NCBI RefSeq assembly: GCF_029871245.1
Contig: NZ_SSON01000080.1
Coordinates: 62,001 to 126,000, forward strand
Direction: 5' to 3'
Origin: Pseudomonas sp. BN102
GTDB lineage: Bacteria > Pseudomonadota > Gammaproteobacteria > Pseudomonadales > Pseudomonadaceae
DNA length: 64,000 nucleotides
Of this stretch, positions 1-8,063 are shown in pieces (position 1 is the stretch's first letter; the number at the start of each line of letters is the position of its first letter). A program made the translations under genes and the position numbers. Below the pieces are notes generated by a model, which was not told the DNA's origin, searched no databases, and was given only the letters and a program-made list of their open reading frames with translations.

Positions 1-1486
1 AATGGTTATCCAGCTGGGTCTGGTGGGCCGGCTCCAGCAGGCCGATGACCCGCCGGGGCTGGTCCAGTTGCAGGGCGATCGCGGCATCCGCCAGGACCAG
101 CTTCGACGATACCGCCGGATTACGTGCCGCCTCGGTGCGGCGTATCTGCTCCAGCCAGCGCTGCGCCTTGCCCGGCCGCGCGGTGAAGGCGTAGGTCAGG
201 CAGCCCATGATGAACAGTCGCGGATGGGCGAACAGGACGTCCTGCGGCAATCGCTCCAACAGATGCAGCATCGGACTGACGTAGGCCATGCTCCAGCTGG
301 TCGAGGCCGCTTCCTCCATGGCCTCCAGCGCATAGTCCAGGTCTCCGCCCAGGTTGGCGTGGCGAACGGCTTCCACCAGGTAGTCATGCTCGGCGAACCA
401 TTGGCTGCCACGACGGTGCAACGTCTCCACTTCAGTAGCCCCGCGAGCCGCCAGGCGCTGCACCAGGAATTCGCCGAACAGCGGATGGAAGCGATACCAG
501 GGCGTGCTGTCCTCGGATTCGATGCGGTAGATCAGCAGGTTCTCGTCCTCGGCTCGCTTCATCAGCTCCGGTGCGCGCGGGCTGGCGGTGACGAAGGCGG
601 CGAGATCGGCGTTGAAGCGCCGGAAGATGGAGACCTTCTCCATGAACCCGAGCAGCTCGGGCGGCAGGCAGGCCACCACGTCCTCGGCCAGGTAGGCCTG
701 CAGGTCGCTGGACTTGGCAAGTATCGAGCACAGCTGCGTACGCTTCGTCGGGCGCGCCCGCAGCAATGTGGCGATGGGTTGCAGGCTGGCCGGCCAGCCG
801 CTGGTCAGGTCATGGATCAGGTGCTCTTCATCGGCGCTGAGTTTCAGGGTGCCGAGGTTCTGCTGGAGGAAGTCGCGGGTTTCGTCCAGGTCGAAGGGCA
901 ACTCGGCGAAATCGATCTCTGCCAGGTGTCCCTGCATGCGCAGGCGGCCGAGGCTCAAGGGCGGTGTCGTCCGCGACGCGATGGCGATATGCAGATTGGC
1001 CGGGCAGTGATCCAGCAGCTTCTGCATCAAGCGGTGGGCGGCGGGCGCTTCCACATGGTGGAAGTCATCCATCAACAGATGCAGTTCCCTGCCAACGGCT
1101 TCCGCCCCGTGGGTGACGCTGGCCACCAGGGCGTTGATCGACTGCTCGCCGCCATCGCTCTGCAGCCACTCCTGTTCGATGCGGATACCCAGGCGCTGCA
1201 GGGCCGACAGCACGTAGGCGAGGAAACTCGCGAAGTGGCGGTCGTCGAGGCTGAAGGAGATCCAGGCCACGTCCAGCCCGGCCTTCATCAGTTCCAGGCG
1301 CCATTGCGCCAGCAGGATGGTCTTGCCGAATCCCCCGCTGCCGGTGATCAGGGTCGCACTGCACTGCTGGGCCTCGCGCAAACGAGCCAGCAGCTGCGCA
1401 CGCGGGATGTGCCGGGCATTGAGGCGCGGGGGCGAGAACTTGGTCGCGACCAGCAGGTCGTCGGCATTGATGACTGATGTATGCAT
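1..1486 (-). CDS. MalT/LAL-type LuxR-family regulator (3' end outside window)
   Basis: The first 495 codons of a large ATP-dependent transcriptional activator are present; the LuxR helix-turn-helix expected at the C terminus lies beyond the left edge. The start ATG is at 1486, with GGAG 9 nt upstream. A Walker A motif GSGGFGKT sits at about residues 49-56 after the family's N-terminal TKFSPPR motif. The protein is clearly paralogous to the 900-residue regulator at 26788-29490: both share TKFSPPR, SSDLQ-YL-E and SIFRRF blocks. It is divergent from the beta-oxidation operon starting at 1715. It is likely an activator of the surrounding catabolic genes, with an unknown inducer (probably a pathway intermediate). 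Confidence 0.9.
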   Translation of the reverse strand, partial: MHTSVINADDLLVATKFSPPRLNARHIPRAQLLARLREAQQCSATLITGSGGFGKTILLAQWRLELMKAGLDVAWISFSLDDRHFASFLAYVLSALQRLGIRIEQEWLQSDGGEQSINALVASVTHGAEAVGRELHLLMDDFHHVEAPAAHRLMQKLLDHCPANLHIAIASRTTPPLSLGRLRMQGHLAEIDFAELPFDLDETRDFLQQNLGTLKLSADEEHLIHDLTSGWPASLQPIATLLRARPTKRTQLCSILAKSSDLQAYLAEDVVACLPPELLGFMEKVSIFRRFNADLAAFVTASPRAPELMKRAEDENLLIYRIESEDSTPWYRFHPLFGEFLVQRLAARGATEVETLHRRGSQWFAEHDYLVEAVRHANLGGDLDYALEAMEEAASTSWSMAYVSPMLHLLERLPQDVLFAHPRLFIMGCLTYAFTARPGKAQRWLEQIRRTEAARNPAVSSKLVLADAAIALQLDQPRRVIGLLEPAHQTQLDNH

Positions 1487-1620
1487 GCTCGTTTTCTCCG
1501 CCCTTGTACTTGTTCGAAACGGTCCGGCCCGCCTCCAAACGGCACCAGGCGTGGGCTTCACCCGGCTTCGGGCATTGCCCGGACGTCGCCCGCATCCTGC
1601 TACAACCGGTTGGAAGTCGG

Positions 1621-1668
1621 CCCCGTCCGCAACGGGGGGGGAGCAGTTCAGACGGCCTCGCGTAAGTT
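1621..1668 (+). promoter_or_regulatory. C/G-rich dyad plus -10 box upstream of the beta-oxidation operon
   Basis: CCCC-GTCC is followed by an eight-G run (1621-1641), with a -10-like TAAGTT at 1663-1668. The G-rich arm sits where an activator bound next to RNA polymerase would be expected, and no good -35 is visible. The same layout recurs before other units in the window (9440-9487, 17766-17810, 24485-24534, 26536-26580, 29502-29548). Confidence 0.55.
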
Positions 1669-1714
1669 CGAATCCAGGCAGAAACGCCATTTGCATTGCA
1701 TTCGAGGAGCTGAG

Positions 1715-2488
1715 ATGAGCGAGTCCGTTTCTTTTGAGGTGAGGGGTCAGGTGGGCTGGATCACCCTGACGCGCCCGAAAGCCATGAACGCCCTGAACCG
1801 GGAGATGCTGGAGGCCATGATCGCCCGCCTGCACGTCTGGGAAGACGACGCCGGCGTGCGCGTGATTGCGCTGACCGCCACCGGCCCGGCCTTCTGCGCC
1901 GGCGCCGACCTGAAAGCCAGCGGTACGCCGCAACCGGGCGAGCCGGACCTGCTGGACACCATCGTCGCCTTCTTCGACCTGCTGCGCGTGTATCCGAAGC
2001 CGGTGATCGCCGCCGTCAACGGCCTGGCCCTGGCCGGTGGCCTGGAGACCGTGCTGTGCTGCGACTTCGTCATCGCCGCCCAGAGCGCCCGCTTCGGCGA
2101 CGCCCACTCCAACTTCGGCGTGTTCCCCGGTGGCGGCGGCGCCGCAGTGCTGCCGCGCAAGATCCCGGAAAACATCGCCAAGTACATGCTCTTCACCGGC
2201 GACTCCCTGCCGGCCCAGGACATGAAGAACTACGGCCTGGTCAGCGAAGTGGTGGCCGATGCCGAGCTGGTGGGCCGCGTGCAGGCCATCGGCGACAAGC
2301 TGGCCGAGAAGAGTCCGCTGGTGTTGCGCCGCATGAAGAAAGTCGCCAATGAAGCCGGCGACAAGTCACGCGCCGATGCCCTGTGCCAGGAACTCCTGGA
2401 GCTGCGCAATCACCAGCGCTCCTACGACATGGCCGAGGGCGTGCGTGCCTTCGCAGAGAAGCGCAAGCCAGACTTCAAGGGCTATTGA
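1715..2488 (+). CDS. enoyl-CoA hydratase/isomerase (crotonase) family protein
   Basis: A 257-residue crotonase-fold protein. The start ATG at 1715 follows GAGGAG; longer in-frame extensions lack a ribosome site. The oxyanion-hole segments FCAGADLK and NGLALAGG are present. The first catalytic glutamate (crotonase Glu144 position) is kept in GGLE, but the second (Glu164 position) is replaced by His in FGDAHSNFG. The activity may therefore be isomerase, hydrolase or a modified hydratase rather than classical syn-hydration. It is the first gene of an operon with thiolase, SDR and acyl-CoA ligase, 58 nt before the thiolase, so a role in beta-oxidation of an acyl-CoA is likely. Confidence 0.9.
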   Translation: MSESVSFEVRGQVGWITLTRPKAMNALNREMLEAMIARLHVWEDDAGVRVIALTATGPAFCAGADLKASGTPQPGEPDLLDTIVAFFDLLRVYPKPVIAAVNGLALAGGLETVLCCDFVIAAQSARFGDAHSNFGVFPGGGGAAVLPRKIPENIAKYMLFTGDSLPAQDMKNYGLVSEVVADAELVGRVQAIGDKLAEKSPLVLRRMKKVANEAGDKSRADALCQELLELRNHQRSYDMAEGVRAFAEKRKPDFKGY

Positions 2489-2546
2489 GACCCGCGTCCA
2501 CAACCCGTTAGCCATGATTTCGCGAGCAGATCATGAAGGAGTAGAG

Positions 2547-3791
2547 ATGGAAGACGTATACATCGTCGGCGTGGGCATGACCGCCTTCGGCCGCCACACC
2601 GACAAGACCATCAAGCAACTGACCGCCTGGGCGGTGGAAGACGCTCTGAAGGACGCCGGCTGTGACCGCAAATGGGTCCAGGTCGGTTTCTTCGGCAACT
2701 GCACCCAGGGCCATTTCGATGGCCAGCACATGATCCGTGGCCAGGTGGCGCTGCTGCCGCTGGGCCTGGACGGCATTCCGATCTTCAACATCGAGGGCGC
2801 CTGCGCCTCTTCCAGCCATGCCTTCAGCCTGGCGGTCACCCAGCTTCGCGCCGGCGCCGCCGACGTGGCCATCGCCGTGGGCGCGGAGAAGATGTTCTAC
2901 AGCGACAAGATGAAGATGTTCTCGGCCTTCGAGTCCGCCTGGGACATCGAGACCTTCGAGGAGAACAAGAACTACCTGGCTGCCATGGGCAAGGGCATCG
3001 TGCCGCCGCCCGGCTCCCAGTCCGAGAAGCCCTACAGCCCCTTCATGGATGTCTACGCGGCCCTCGGCCGTGGCGGCCTGATGGAGCGCTATGGCATCAC
3101 CCAGCGCCAGCTGGCCGCCGTGTCCTCGAAGAACCACGGGCACTCCGTGCACAACGAGCGTTCGCAGTACCGCAATGCCATGAGCATCGAGGAAATCCTC
3201 GCCGCGCCGCCGATCACCTACCCCATCACCCTGCCGATGTGCTCGCCCATTTCCGATGGTGCCGCTGCCGCTATCCTCTGCACCGAATCTGCGATGAAGA
3301 AATACGGCTTCGACAAGAGCCGCGCGATCAAGGTACTGGCCAGTGTGGTGCGTTCGGCTTCGGCCCGCGCCGCCGAGGACTTCGACAAGGGTTGCACCCA
3401 TTTGGCAGGCAAGGCCGCCTTCGAGCAGGCCGGCATTTCCCCGCAGGACGTCGACGTGGCCGAGGTGCATGACGCCACCGCCATCGGCGAGCTGCTCGCC
3501 ATCGAGGCCCTGGGCCTCTGCGAGCCGGGCATGAGCGGCGTGATGGCCGAACGCGGCGATTTCAGCCTGGGCGGCAAGCTGCCGGTCAACCCGTCGGGCG
3601 GCCTGGAATCCAAGGGCCACCCCATCGGCGCCACCGGCATCGGCCAGATCTTCGAGCTGGTCGAGCAACTGCGCGGCGACTGCGGCAAGCGCCAGGTCGA
3701 AGGCGCCCGCATCGCCCTGCAGGGCAATGGCGGCGGCCTCTGGCGCGTCGAGGAATCGACCGAGCACGTCGGCATCTTCGCCCGCGCCTGA
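2547..3791 (+). CDS. thiolase family protein (SCP-x-like acetyl-CoA acyltransferase)
   Basis: A 414-residue thiolase-superfamily protein that cleaves 3-ketoacyl-CoA. The start ATG follows AAGGAG. The nucleophilic cysteine is Cys86 in GACASSSHAF, and the C-terminal NPSGGLESKGHPIGATG carries the conserved histidine. The final canonical CGG motif is replaced by QGNGGG, typical of SCP-x/lipid-transfer thiolases that act on branched or sterol side chains. It lies between a crotonase and an HSD17B4-like dehydrogenase, which supports thiolytic cleavage in the same degradative spiral. The substrate is inferred only. Confidence 0.9.
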   Translation: MEDVYIVGVGMTAFGRHTDKTIKQLTAWAVEDALKDAGCDRKWVQVGFFGNCTQGHFDGQHMIRGQVALLPLGLDGIPIFNIEGACASSSHAFSLAVTQLRAGAADVAIAVGAEKMFYSDKMKMFSAFESAWDIETFEENKNYLAAMGKGIVPPPGSQSEKPYSPFMDVYAALGRGGLMERYGITQRQLAAVSSKNHGHSVHNERSQYRNAMSIEEILAAPPITYPITLPMCSPISDGAAAAILCTESAMKKYGFDKSRAIKVLASVVRSASARAAEDFDKGCTHLAGKAAFEQAGISPQDVDVAEVHDATAIGELLAIEALGLCEPGMSGVMAERGDFSLGGKLPVNPSGGLESKGHPIGATGIGQIFELVEQLRGDCGKRQVEGARIALQGNGGGLWRVEESTEHVGIFARA

Positions 3792-3799
3792 CCCTTTAC

Positions 3800-3847
3800 G
3801 GAGAACGGCGAACACGGGGAATCCACGCAGTTTCCCCGCCGTTCTCC
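3800..3847 (+). other. intercistronic hairpin between thiolase and SDR
   Basis: The 11-bp arms GGAGAACGGCG and CGCCGTTCTCC pair perfectly, and an inner GGGGAA/TTCCCC extends the stem. No T-run follows, so it is more likely an mRNA-stabilising or processing structure than a terminator. Confidence 0.6.
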
Positions 3848-3878
3848 CCCTACTACGCTTCAAGAGAGGAAAAACACC

Positions 3879-4793
3879 ATGACAATTCGCTTCGATGACC
3901 GCGTCGCCATCGTCACTGGCGCCGGCAACGGCCTGGGACGCGTCCACGCCCTTGAGCTGGCCGCACGTGGCGCCAAGGTAGTGATCAACGACTTCGGCGG
4001 CAGCCGTGACGGTTCCGGCAGCTCGTCCGACGCCGCCCTCGCCGTGGTCGAGGAAATCCGCCAGGCCGGCGGTACCGCCATTGCCAACGGCGCCAACGTC
4101 GCCGACTACGAGCAGGTCCAGGCCCTGGTCAAGCAGACCGTCGAAGCCTTCGGCCGCGTCGACATCCTGATCAACAACGCCGGCATCCTGCGCGACAAGT
4201 CCTTCAGCAAGATGGAGATGGCCGACTTCAATGCAGTGCTCAACGTCCACCTGATGGGTTCGGTGAACTGCACCAAGGCCGTCTGGGACCTGATGCGCGA
4301 GCAGAACTACGGCCGCATCATGATGACCACCTCTGCCGCCGGCCTCTTCGGCAACTTCGGCCAGGCCAACTACGGCGCCGCCAAGATGGCCCTGGTGGGC
4401 CTGATGAACATGCTCGCCATCGAAGGCCGCAAGAACAACATCCTGGTCAACACCCTGGCGCCCATGGCCGCCACCCGCATGACCGCAGACGTGATGCCGG
4501 AAGAACTGCTGAAAGCCAGCCGCCCCGAGCAGGTCACCCCGGGCGCCCTGTTCCTGGTCAGCGAAAACGCACCGACCAAGCTGATCCTCGGCGCCGGCGC
4601 AGGGGTGTTCTCTGCCGTGCGCATAGAAGAAACCGCGCCGGTGTACATCAACGATGCCGAGCTGTCGCCGGAAGCCATCGAGGCACGCCTGGCACAGATC
4701 ACCGACTGGAACAGCGCCGGCCCGCGCAATGACGCCAACCAGCAGGTTCAGCTGTTCGTCGAAGCCGCCATGAAAGGCATCAAGGGCGCCTGA
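3879..4793 (+). CDS. SDR-family 3-hydroxyacyl-CoA dehydrogenase (HSD17B4-like)
   Basis: A 304-residue classical short-chain dehydrogenase. It has the N-terminal nucleotide-binding TGAGNGLG motif, a central NNAG motif, and the catalytic YGAAK with a preceding serine in TTSAAG. The length and the C-terminal extension resemble the dehydrogenase domain of peroxisomal multifunctional enzyme type 2, which oxidises (3R)-hydroxyacyl-CoA. The start ATG at 3879 follows AGAGAGG. It is the third gene in the operon and would feed ketoacyl-CoA to the upstream thiolase. Confidence 0.88.
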   Translation: MTIRFDDRVAIVTGAGNGLGRVHALELAARGAKVVINDFGGSRDGSGSSSDAALAVVEEIRQAGGTAIANGANVADYEQVQALVKQTVEAFGRVDILINNAGILRDKSFSKMEMADFNAVLNVHLMGSVNCTKAVWDLMREQNYGRIMMTTSAAGLFGNFGQANYGAAKMALVGLMNMLAIEGRKNNILVNTLAPMAATRMTADVMPEELLKASRPEQVTPGALFLVSENAPTKLILGAGAGVFSAVRIEETAPVYINDAELSPEAIEARLAQITDWNSAGPRNDANQQVQLFVEAAMKGIKGA

Positions 4794-4808
4794 TCCCGCG
4801 CTGGACGA

Positions 4809-4842
4809 AGCCCCGCGTGCCTTGTACAAGGCACGCGGGGCT
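4809..4842. repeat. perfect 34-bp palindrome between SDR and acyl-CoA ligase
   Basis: Two 17-bp arms (left arm AGCCCCGCGTGCCTTGT) meet with no spacer, giving a perfect palindrome 16 nt after the SDR stop codon. It can form a very stable RNA hairpin. There is no T-run after it, so full termination is not predicted; it may attenuate or protect mRNA within the operon. Confidence 0.75.
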
Positions 4843-4887
4843 GCACGCTTATCGCCGGCCGACCGGGCTACAGGAGGGAGAAGAACA

Positions 4888-6462
4888 ATGACGACAAGAA
4901 TGAATTTCGCCCGGACCATGGGCAACCTCGCCGTGCGTTTCGCCGACCGCGAAGCGCTGGTGAACATCGAGCGCAAACGCCGCTACACCTTCCGCGAGCT
5001 GCATTCACTCACCAACCGCATCGCCAACATGCTGCGCGAGCGCCTGGGACTGCAGCGTGGCGATGTCTACCTGTGCATCCTGGACAACGACAACCTGTCC
5101 CTGGTGCATGCCTGGACTTCCATGAAGGGCGAGGCCGCCGGGGCCTACACCAACTTCCGCGATTCGCTGGAAGAGCATCGCTCGCAAATCGCCCTGATCC
5201 GTCCCAAGGCGGTGTTCCTGGAAAACCCGCTGCTGGACCGCTACTTCGACATGCTCCACGAGCAGGGCATCCAGGTGGTCTGCATGGACCCGCCGGCCCA
5301 GTCCCGTGACGGCCTGCTGTATTTCTGGGACCTGCTTGAAGGCGTCTCCGACGCGACGCCGGACATCGCCCACGAAACCCAGAACGATGTGGTGTCCTAT
5401 CGCTTCACCGGCGGTACCACCGGCGTCAGCAAGTGCGTGCCCTACACCATGGACAACTGGCTCGCCCTGCGCGATTCCATGTACATGGAGAGCGAGCAGC
5501 CCTACCAGCCCGATACGCGATTCCTGCACATGGCTCCCATCAGCCACGGCTCCGGCCTCGGCCTGCTGCCGACCCTGTTCCGTGGTGGCTGCACCCTGAC
5601 CCAGAACGTGCCCGACCTGGCCCAGCTGTGCCGAAACATCGCCGCCGAGCGGGTCACCATGACCCTGCTGGTGCCGACCATGATCTACCGGCTGCTGGAA
5701 ATGCCGGAAGCCACCGACTACGACCTTTCCTCGCTGCAGACCCTGGCCTACGGCGCCGCGCCCATGAGCCCGGCCAAGCTGCGCCAGGCCCAGGAGCGCT
5801 TCGGCAATATCTTCATGCAGATCTACGGTGCCACCGAGTGCCTGCACGCCGTGGCCATCCTCGGCAAGGCCGACCACCTGGACGCTTCCGACAGCCAGAT
5901 CGGTTCCGCCGGGCGCATCGCCGCCGGTGCCGAAGTGGTCATCGTCGACGACGACGGCAAGCCGCTGGAACAGGGCGCTACCGGCGAACTCTGGGTGCGT
6001 TCGCGGGGTACCGTTTCCGGCTACTTCGGCAACCCCGAAGCCAGCGCCGCCGAGTTCGTCGATGGTTTCTGGAAGTCCGGCGACCTCTGCTACCTGGACG
6101 ACCAGGGCTTCCTGCACCTGGTGGACCGCAAGAAGGACATGATCATCACCGGCGGATTCAACGTGTACGCCGTGGAGGTGGAAGCCGCCCTCAACGCCCA
6201 TCCGGCCGTATCCAACTCGGCGGTAGTGGGTATTCCCCACGAGGAATGGGGCGAGGCGCTGCACGCGGAAGTGATGCTCAAGGCCGGCCAGGTGGTTTCG
6301 CCGGAAGCCCTGATCGAACACGTGAAAGGCAGCCTGGGCCGCTTCAAGGCGCCCAAGTCGATCCTCTTCGTCGATGCGCTGCCGGTGAGCGTGGTGGGCA
6401 AGGTCCTGCGCCGCCAGGTGCGGGAGAAATACTGGAAGGACAAGGCCCGCCGCGTGTCCTGA
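4888..6462 (+). CDS. AMP-dependent acyl-CoA synthetase/ligase
   Basis: A 524-residue ANL-superfamily adenylating enzyme that activates a carboxylic acid to its CoA thioester. It shows the P-loop RFTGGTTGVSK, the adenine motif YGATE, the hinge motif GDLCYLDDQG with DRKKDMIITGG, and the C-terminal catalytic lysine in GKVLRRQ. The chosen ATG at 4888 has a strong CAGGAGGGAG site; an upstream in-frame extension would run through the palindrome at 4809-4842. It is the last gene of the operon and probably the entry enzyme of the pathway. The acid substrate cannot be read from the sequence. Confidence 0.92.
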   Translation: MTTRMNFARTMGNLAVRFADREALVNIERKRRYTFRELHSLTNRIANMLRERLGLQRGDVYLCILDNDNLSLVHAWTSMKGEAAGAYTNFRDSLEEHRSQIALIRPKAVFLENPLLDRYFDMLHEQGIQVVCMDPPAQSRDGLLYFWDLLEGVSDATPDIAHETQNDVVSYRFTGGTTGVSKCVPYTMDNWLALRDSMYMESEQPYQPDTRFLHMAPISHGSGLGLLPTLFRGGCTLTQNVPDLAQLCRNIAAERVTMTLLVPTMIYRLLEMPEATDYDLSSLQTLAYGAAPMSPAKLRQAQERFGNIFMQIYGATECLHAVAILGKADHLDASDSQIGSAGRIAAGAEVVIVDDDGKPLEQGATGELWVRSRGTVSGYFGNPEASAAEFVDGFWKSGDLCYLDDQGFLHLVDRKKDMIITGGFNVYAVEVEAALNAHPAVSNSAVVGIPHEEWGEALHAEVMLKAGQVVSPEALIEHVKGSLGRFKAPKSILFVDALPVSVVGKVLRRQVREKYWKDKARRVS

Positions 6463-6499
6463 GTTGCGCAAGCGGTTTTGAAGATTACCCTCGCTTGAT

Positions 6500-6545
6500 G
6501 CCCCGATGTGTCCCTTCCCGAATGGGGGCCATTGGGGCTTTTTTT
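6500..6545 (+). terminator. rho-independent terminator of the beta-oxidation operon
   Basis: GCCCCGATG pairs with CATTGGGGC (one G-T wobble) and is followed by a seven-T run. It lies 38 nt after the ligase stop codon. Confidence 0.75.
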
Positions 6546-6584
6546 GTTCTGCGCGGGTTACTCCTGGCTCACCTTTGGCGCAGT

Positions 6585-6950
6585 CCTGTAGGGGCGATTT
6601 CAATCGCCAAGCAGGACGAAGTCATGCCCTGTAGGAGCGAATTCATTCGCGAAAATGGAAGGGGCACCGAGCCAGCCGGTGACTGCCCTCTCCCCCGGCC
6701 CCTCTCCCTGAAGTGGAGGGGTGACGGACTCTCGGCCCACCTTCGGCACAGTCCTGTAGGGGCAATTTCAATCGCCAAGCAGGACGCAGTCCTGCCCTAG
6801 GGGAGCGAATTTATTCGCGAAATGGTGCGCACCGAGCCAGTCTGGAACAGCCCTCACCCCAACCCTCTCCCAGAGGGAGAGGGGGCTGTCTGTGCCGGCG
6901 TTCAGTCTGAGCACAGTCCTGTGGGGGCGAATTCATTCGCCGAGCAGGAT
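6585..6950. repeat. cluster of five REP-like elements
   Basis: Five copies of the Pseudomonas REP type lie at about 6585-6616, 6628-6655, 6753-6784, 6795-6822 and 6918-6950. All carry a GTAGGRGCGAATTY/RATTCGC-like core. Two subfamilies alternate, one with GATTTCAATCGC and one with GAATTCATTCGC. Short C-rich repeats (CCCTCTCCC hairpins) lie between them at about 6690-6720 and 6851-6888. The 538-bp gap from 6463 to 7000 holds no gene. Confidence 0.85.
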
Positions 6951-6960
6951 AGAACCGCTA

Positions 6961-6990
6961 CAAAGAAAAACGGCGGCCATTCGGCCGCCG
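6961..6990 (-). terminator. terminator of the DUF1254 operon
   Basis: On the minus strand CGGCGGCC-GAAT-GGCCGCCG is followed by TTTTTC, 11 nt beyond the stop codon at 7001. Confidence 0.8.
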
Positions 6991-7000
6991 TACTTGGGTT

Positions 7001-8053
7001 TCAAGACGCAGGTCGCGCCTCGGGCAGCTTCCAGCTGCCGTCCAGGATGGACTTGTCCGGCAGGTAGAAACGCACCATGTAGTTCCAGCCGGGCATGATC
7101 GGCAGGCAGTTCGCCACTTGCGCGGTACAGCCGCCGAAGCTTACGGAGGTAGTGCCACCCTCGCCTTTCTTCGCCGTCAGGCTGTTGAGGCTGTAGGCCT
7201 CCAGGGCATTGCGCTGGAAGCGCCCCGCTTCGTCGTAGACGCTGATGGACCAGAAGGCGCCCACCGGGACCTCGCCCAACTCCAGCCGGTAGTTCGTCAG
7301 ACCGTCGTTTTGCGCAGGGGTGACGGTCTGGTAATAGGCGTCCTTGGCGGGATTGCCGCCCCAGGCGGTAGCGCTGCCGATCTGGTGACGTACCGGGTCG
7401 ACTTCGCCTGCTTTGCCAAACATGCCACGGGAGTCGTCCAGGGTTTCCCCTAGCGCGGTCAGCGCCTTTCGCACCTTGGCGCGGCTCGCTTCATCCCAGT
7501 TGGGCACTTCGAAGCGGCCCGGCCCGCCGGGCTGATCCACAGTGATGGCGTCCTGCAGCGTTCGAACGCGGGAGAAATCCTCCGGGTCCGCAGGGTTCAC
7601 CAGGGTGCGCACGCCCACCAGCACGTAACGGGTCCCCACGTCCGCCTTGTCGACCTTGAAGCGCCCCGCGCCGTAGTGCACATCAGTCACGTGATGGTCC
7701 TGATCGATGATCGCCATCGACATGAAGCGCGGACCGGCATCGGGCAGGGTCACGCTGACAGGCCCGGTGTCGAGGTCGAAGACCGCGGTGGAATAGAGGG
7801 TGTCGCGGTTCGGCCGCACCACGGTGGCGGCGCCCACCGGAACCAGCTCGCGCCAATGGGCGAACTTGCCGAAGCCACCGCGTTGCACGGTCAGGGCGAA
7901 GTAGCGGTCGGTCTCGGCGCGGATGAAATTGTCCACGGTCACGTGCACCCCGACCTGCGCCAGTTCCTCGCTACGCGCGCCGGGTAGGCAGGCCGCAAGC
8001 AGCCCGAGGGCCGTCAGGATCACTTTGAGCTCGTACATCATTCCTGTCCTCAT
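7001..8053 (-). CDS. DUF1254/DUF1214 domain lipoprotein
   Basis: An exported protein of about 350 residues with an N-terminal DUF1254 region and a C-terminal DUF1214 region, ending in PGWNYMVRFYLP. The first 25-30 residues form a signal peptide with a lipobox-like LAAC, so it is probably a lipoprotein. The start ATG at 8053 follows AGGTGG; an alternative ATG at 8041 follows GAGGACAGG. It starts 11 nt after the stop of the second DUF1254 gene and is co-transcribed with it. The biochemical function of the family is unknown. Confidence 0.82.
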   Translation of the reverse strand: MRTGMMYELKVILTALGLLAACLPGARSEELAQVGVHVTVDNFIRAETDRYFALTVQRGGFGKFAHWRELVPVGAATVVRPNRDTLYSTAVFDLDTGPVSVTLPDAGPRFMSMAIIDQDHHVTDVHYGAGRFKVDKADVGTRYVLVGVRTLVNPADPEDFSRVRTLQDAITVDQPGGPGRFEVPNWDEASRAKVRKALTALGETLDDSRGMFGKAGEVDPVRHQIGSATAWGGNPAKDAYYQTVTPAQNDGLTNYRLELGEVPVGAFWSISVYDEAGRFQRNALEAYSLNSLTAKKGEGGTTSVSFGGCTAQVANCLPIMPGWNYMVRFYLPDKSILDGSWKLPEARPAS

Positions 8054-8063
8054 CGGGTCCACC

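Noticed and set aside
2508-4976. Long minus-strand open frame opposite thiolase and SDR
   Set aside because: It is antisense to two well-supported genes, has no domain-like sequence, and is rich in Ala/Gly/His/Val as expected for a high-GC shadow frame. The same applies to 2-1477 (+), 5005-6603 (-), 5433-6800 (+), 7923-9395 (+), 14391-16583 (+), 17690-19150 (-), 20478-22628 (+), 26746-29475 (-), 33336-34874 (-) and 39924-41612 (-).
6585-6950. CRISPR array
   Set aside because: The repeats are of two REP subfamilies with uneven spacing and no unique spacers of constant length.
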